DNA from: Kudoa neothunni
Lineage: Eukaryota > Cnidaria
Assembly: GCA_964304625.1 (NCBI GenBank)
Contig: OZ199839.1
Location: forward strand, 1,054,001 to 1,118,000
Reading direction: 5' to 3'
DNA: 64,000 nucleotides
Positions 59,814 to 64,000 of this stretch are shown here, piece after piece. The notes under the pieces were generated by a model. The model searched no databases and was not told the DNA's origin. It was given only the letters and a program-made list of their open reading frames with translations. The translations under genes were made by a program, and so were the position numbers. Every line of letters starts with the position of its first letter. Positions within the stretch are counted from its first letter, which is position 1.

Positions 59814-62800
59814 TTTTTGAAAACCATGAATCCGAATGCACTAACAATCAGAACTCCGGCAGCTGCCAAAACGATTATTCTAAAATAATTTTATTTGAAT
59901 CAATCCAAACCTTTTAATCCATACATTATAAGGTTTTTAGAACTAAATAATAGATTATATGATTATTTAATAATAAAAAACCTTGAACTGCTTTTTGGCA
60001 CCTAATAATAATAATAATACCTTAAAGTATCATTAAGTATATCGAGTTTTACCTTGTTCAATTACAGCCTCGCCATAAATTGAAGGATTTGTAGAGCTGT
60101 AAATAATCAAGTGATAGCTGTTACCGTCTACCACCCTCTTAATAGTAAAAGATTTGCATGATGGGTAAGTTCTGCATCCAGTACGACTTGGATTCATGCA
60201 TTGTTTCACTATTGGCATCGACTTGACACTTGAATTACGTAATTCCCATTTACATTTCGAATTATCATTAAGACTAGATGGAAGTGTGTTCTCTATATTG
60301 AATGACTCACCATCTCTTACTATTGTTATAAATATGGTTTTATCCTTTTCTGTTGGATTTCCTTTTGGAGCCGCTATTTCATTATGTTAATATTTTATAT
60401 CGTCGAAAATATGAGTTACTGGCTACTAATGTGATTTCATTTGGTGAAGATTTTTCAACCGCAGTAATCAAAATCTTATATTCTTCTTTCGCATCATAAT
60501 CATGGAATATAATTGAACTACATAATGGGGGCTTTGCACATGTGTTTGAACTTTGAGGAGCCGCCGTTGTAGTTGTTGTGTGGGTAGCAGTTTCTACAGC
60601 ATTATTTGTTGGTACACCTCCAGCTCTCGCTATTTCTGATGTAATAACCATTGATTTATGCATATGAAGTTGAATGATGTCGGCTTTCAGTTGGCTAAAA
60701 CTAGGTCTGGATTGACTAGGTATGTTCGTTTGAGTATTAGGGGCCGTCGGGGCAGTTGGTGTCTGGGGACCCTCACATGTATAAATATTATCAAACTTAT
60801 TGTTTTTCTTAACTTGGATTGTATAATGACAGATGGCTTCTGGGACTTTTTTTTGACAACTGCGCATTCAACTCCAAACCTCGTTCGGTATATTTTGGAG
60901 TTATCGTGAGGGTTGACAAATCTATTAGAAAATAATGTATTAATCATCTCAATAGTATACCTGTTAAAACATTTGCATAAAATATGTTCTCCGTAATCTT
61001 TGTCAGCAACAACTTTGATATCATAAGAAGTATTTGGCTCAAGATCAATGATAGTTATTGGTTCTCTACATCTTCCTCTGCAGGGGTTCGCCTCCGTGCA
61101 TACAACAGCGTAAAATGTATTTTTTCCTGCTGGGCTTATGTAGTACTCACAGTTTGGTTCATGTTTCTTATTGTTTTCTGGGTTACCTCCAATAACCTTT
61201 AACGTGTGTTCGTTGAATCTGCTTTTTGTTGGGGCTGTTGTTTCGAAGGCTTTATCACTTTTTTTATCTTTATAAAAATTATAACTTTGGTTTTGTTATA
61301 AATTATTTACTAGTTCTTATAAGTAGTTGTTCCTTCGAAAACTCGGGGGTCATTGATGCCAATAGGTTCAATTTCAATAATATAAGGTTTCCCTGCAGAT
61401 AGGCCCTCTAATCACTAACCTGTTTGCATTCTGTACCACATGTGGCCTTCTCACCATTATTATTGGTGCTACATTCAGGACGGCGTAGGTTGACTCGGTT
61501 TAATTTTGTCTGCTGCGTAATTTTTTGAGAGCATGCATGAAGAAAAATTTAGTAACGCTGGGTAGCATCCGAGCTAAATAATGCTCCATTCAATGATACA
61601 CCCTCATTTGTAAAGTCGGACAATAATCCTACTTCAGTTTCAGTAATTACTAGAAAAAAAATTGAAATTTTATTACTCACCACGTTAATACACAAATTTA
61701 TTTACTAGAAAAAAAATTGAAATTTTATTACTCACCACGTTAATACCAAATTTATTTTGTTGAAATCCCTCAATATTTGGGGAGGCAGTTTTTGTAAGAT
61801 CGTGTTGTTTGGTTTGAATTAAGACCTTTTATATTTCCTTTGCTTCGGTTACGATAAGTTCAGTATCCTTACATAATGTGTAACATTTTCCATCTGTATT
61901 TCCACATTTAGATTCGAATGGCTGACTATTTCCTTCAGTTTTCCCATCTTTAATACTGAAGACACAAATTTCAGACGATAGCATTGAACCGGTGAATCTA
62001 ACTACAACTTTTTTATCGTCCCCTATCTTTGTTGTCAAATAATACTGAGGCTCGTAAATAGAAATATTGTTCTTCATATATGTATTTGGCATATGATAAA
62101 AAAAACTGGGATAACTCTTACATCTCATCTCATAATGAGGTATTAACAAATCAAATTCCATAGAAATTGATTTAACTGTATCACATGAACCTACTTTTGA
62201 ACCATCATCGAACTTGGCATCTTTGTAAAAGATTGGGCAATCGACTGGAGTACAAGTTTTTGTTGAAAGCGTAATTTTCTTATCGCTACCGAGAGATATT
62301 GCTACTTGAGGATTTACCAGTAAGGCTAAATATAATTCATTAATCGAGTTTAATTACATATATGTGATTACGTGCAGCCAAACCAAACACTTTTCCGCCG
62401 GTTTTATGCGCAGTTCCTTGAAGATTTTGGGTTGTATCACCAACTTTTACGTAAATGTACTTAGTTCTTGGCGAAAGCATGCCATAAGTAACCTGGCTAT
62501 CTTGCTTGTTACAGTCGATAATGCACTTATTTTGTTGAGAGTCTTCTTTCCCAGGACAACCAGGAATTTCTTTAAATTCGGTTGATATTGGTGTTTCATT
62601 GTTGGCTATAATTTCTGCTTCGTTCGATCTCATTAGAAGACACTTTTTAGGAGCCACATATATTGAGCCACCAAGTGTATGTTTGAATAGATAACTTTTA
62701 GTGGTAGAAGCAGGTGGAGGAGAAGTAGTAGTAATACTATCATAGACAATTTGGTACGATAATGTAGCTTCTGGTTCTGGGCTTGTGGCTTGAGATGCTT

Positions 62801-62873
62801 GATTCGCACTCACCAACAGTAATGCGTTTAATAAAACTAATATTATTGTAATTAATGGAATCATATTGGGCAT
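59814..62873 (-). pseudogene. Inverted paralogue of the FN3-like membrane gene, frame-broken
   Basis: Exons by comparison with the plus copy: 62873-62372, 62325-61747, 61649-61311, 61267-60961, 60921-60420, 60373-60053, a probable microexon near 60001-59982, and 59879-59814. Exon 1 starts at an ATG with a clear signal peptide, MIPLITIILVLLNALLLVSA, and a Ser/Thr/Pro stretch. Shared landmarks include LSPRTKYIYV, the ALLVNPQV/PLLVNPQV junction, CTEANPCRGRC, LEPNTSYDIKV, Thr-rich linkers (ATHTTTTTAAPQSS) and the anchor IIVLAAAGVLIVSAFGFMVF with tail KKKN. Breaks: in-frame stops at about 61830 and 61549, two frame changes in exon 3 and one at the end of exon 4. It is either a decaying gene or one with assembly indels. 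Introns are 39-46 bp except one of 97 bp caused by a duplication. Confidence 0.7.
61650..61760. repeat. 55-bp tandem duplication across an intron of the minus FN3-like gene
   Basis: CTAGAAAAAAAATTGAAATT begins at 61650 and again at 61705; the two copies agree to the end of the intron and about 13 bases into the exon. On the coding (minus) strand each unit holds the donor GTATTAACG and the acceptor TTTCTAG. Confidence 0.9.
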
Positions 62874-64000
62874 TTACTAAACAAGAAACGAACGGACCAA
62901 CTTTTCAACATGTTTAATAGTATTATATCAACCAATTATTGATATCTAATAAATGAATGCCATCTCATATATAATCCATACTTTCGTATTCAAAAGTTAC
63001 CGAATAAAAAACTTTTAACGTTATAAATATATCATGTTTAATTAATAATACAATGACGAATTTACAAACAATTACAATAGATATAATTGTTTTTACATAT
63101 TCGTTAATGAAAAAGTTTTATTACAAACTAATTGTAGTTAAACAAAATTAAGAAAATATATCAACATTTTTTCTACAGTTATATGAACGAAAGTAAAAAT
63201 TATGACTTAAACAAAACTACCATTAATTTTAATGAGTTACTGAAGGGTTTTAAGTATCACTAGCTCGAATTGACAGCCTTCTCTCGTGAACGAGATAATC
63301 TTGCTTTAAAAAGTTACTTAAAATTTTCAAAAAGTGTATTAATTCTTCTAGGTAACCAATACAACGAATTAAGTTAATTTCTTAAAGAATCATACCTTTA
63401 ACGATTGTGATTAGTGAAATAAAAATCATGATCATTTTAAAACATGGTAAAGATATACCAACCATGACCCCAAACCGACGTTCAATAATTGAACATCGAT
63501 GTTACCTTACTTTATATTCCTGAATTTTTATAATTTTTTCGAGAATGTTGTCTGAAAAGTTATTTATTAGTCCCTTTGAGTGTTTAAGACAGATTTTGGC
63601 CTGACAACAAAATTTTATACAACGATGTTTTAAGGAGAACATAAAAAATGCCATGAATTGTGTGTGGATACACAAATCCTACTAAAATTAATTTTTATTC
63701 CTCATATTAATTTCCCGCCATTCGTCAATAACTTTAATACATTAATTCCTAAAAACATTCGCGTAGCCCTTAATATTATATATCAGCCAAAAAACTTTAA
63801 TAATTAGATAAGGCAAAATTTCAATTTCTGCATTAAACCTTATTCTCGAAAGTTCATTTAAGCGGGAAAAGTAACTATTTGCATGATAAATAATATTCGG
63901 GTGTCATTAGTTTTGCCTATATTTAATTATTTCTGGACCGTCGCTTCACTCTTAGGTATCAAAAATAAGTTAACTTAGTAGATTCTAAGAAAATAAATCT
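62874..64000. other. Upstream of the minus FN3-like gene; no other gene
   Basis: Presumed promoter side of the gene. Apart from the dispersed repeat at 63881-63938, nothing recognisable. Confidence 0.5.
63881..63938 (+). repeat. Dispersed repeat, copy 2
   Basis: GCATGATAAATAATATTCGG followed by TCATTAGTTTTGCCTATATT parallels 24851-24911 in the same orientation, with about a quarter of positions changed. Confidence 0.5.

Noticed and set aside
1-64000. tRNA, rRNA or CRISPR features
   Set aside because: No T-arm/anticodon-arm combination, rRNA-like stretch or spaced repeat array was recognised by reading; a tRNAscan or Rfam search would be decisive.

Overview
This is eukaryotic nuclear DNA: strongly AT-rich by eye, gene-poor, with intron-split genes and heavy load of decayed cut-and-paste DNA transposons (piggyBac, Tigger/pogo, hAT, FLYWCH/MULE, Merlin-like). 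No rRNA, tRNA or CRISPR array was seen. The genes and transposon families fit a small invertebrate or close animal relative, but nothing here fixes the species. Most reconstructed introns are only 39-74 bp, and nearly all 3' splice sites read TAG, none CAG.

Layout. 1-5.6 kb: two internally deleted piggyBac transposases and a FLYWCH/MULE transposase broken by a 20-G run. 6.2-10.5 kb: two tandem minus-strand PLAC8-family genes. 13.6-20.1 kb: two piggyBac elements whose TTAA sites and terminal inverted repeats are both readable; a Tigger scrap lies between them. 20.2-23.3 kb: a large unrecognised helical protein (about 1032 residues, minus strand). 25.8-37.5 kb: a short Tigger element, a 1.4 kb inverted-repeat element, a 2.3 kb element with Tigger-like ends, a hAT transposase relic and a pogo scrap. 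38.4-39.2 kb: translation factor eIF1A in four exons. 41-48.4 kb: a piggyBac-type MITE, another piggyBac relic, a Tigger DDE relic and a Merlin/ISXO2-like relic. 51.0-52.8 kb: a small unknown ORF convergent with UMPS, the bifunctional UMP synthase, split by a 40-bp intron. 53.4-62.9 kb: a tail-to-tail pair of paralogous, multi-exon genes for type I membrane proteins built of cysteine-containing FN3-like modules, with short hAT-type MITEs on both sides of the plus copy.

Housekeeping content is UMPS (pyrimidine synthesis) and eIF1A (start-codon scanning). The most distinctive unit is the convergent FN3-like pair: module boundaries fall at phase-1 introns, a 22-nt microexon precedes the transmembrane exon, and one intron of the minus copy has been enlarged by a 55-bp tandem duplication. 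Both copies carry reading-frame breaks, so they are decaying, or the assembly has small indel errors. Exon boundaries were derived by hand from GT/AG sites, frame and paralogue comparison; no RNA evidence was available.
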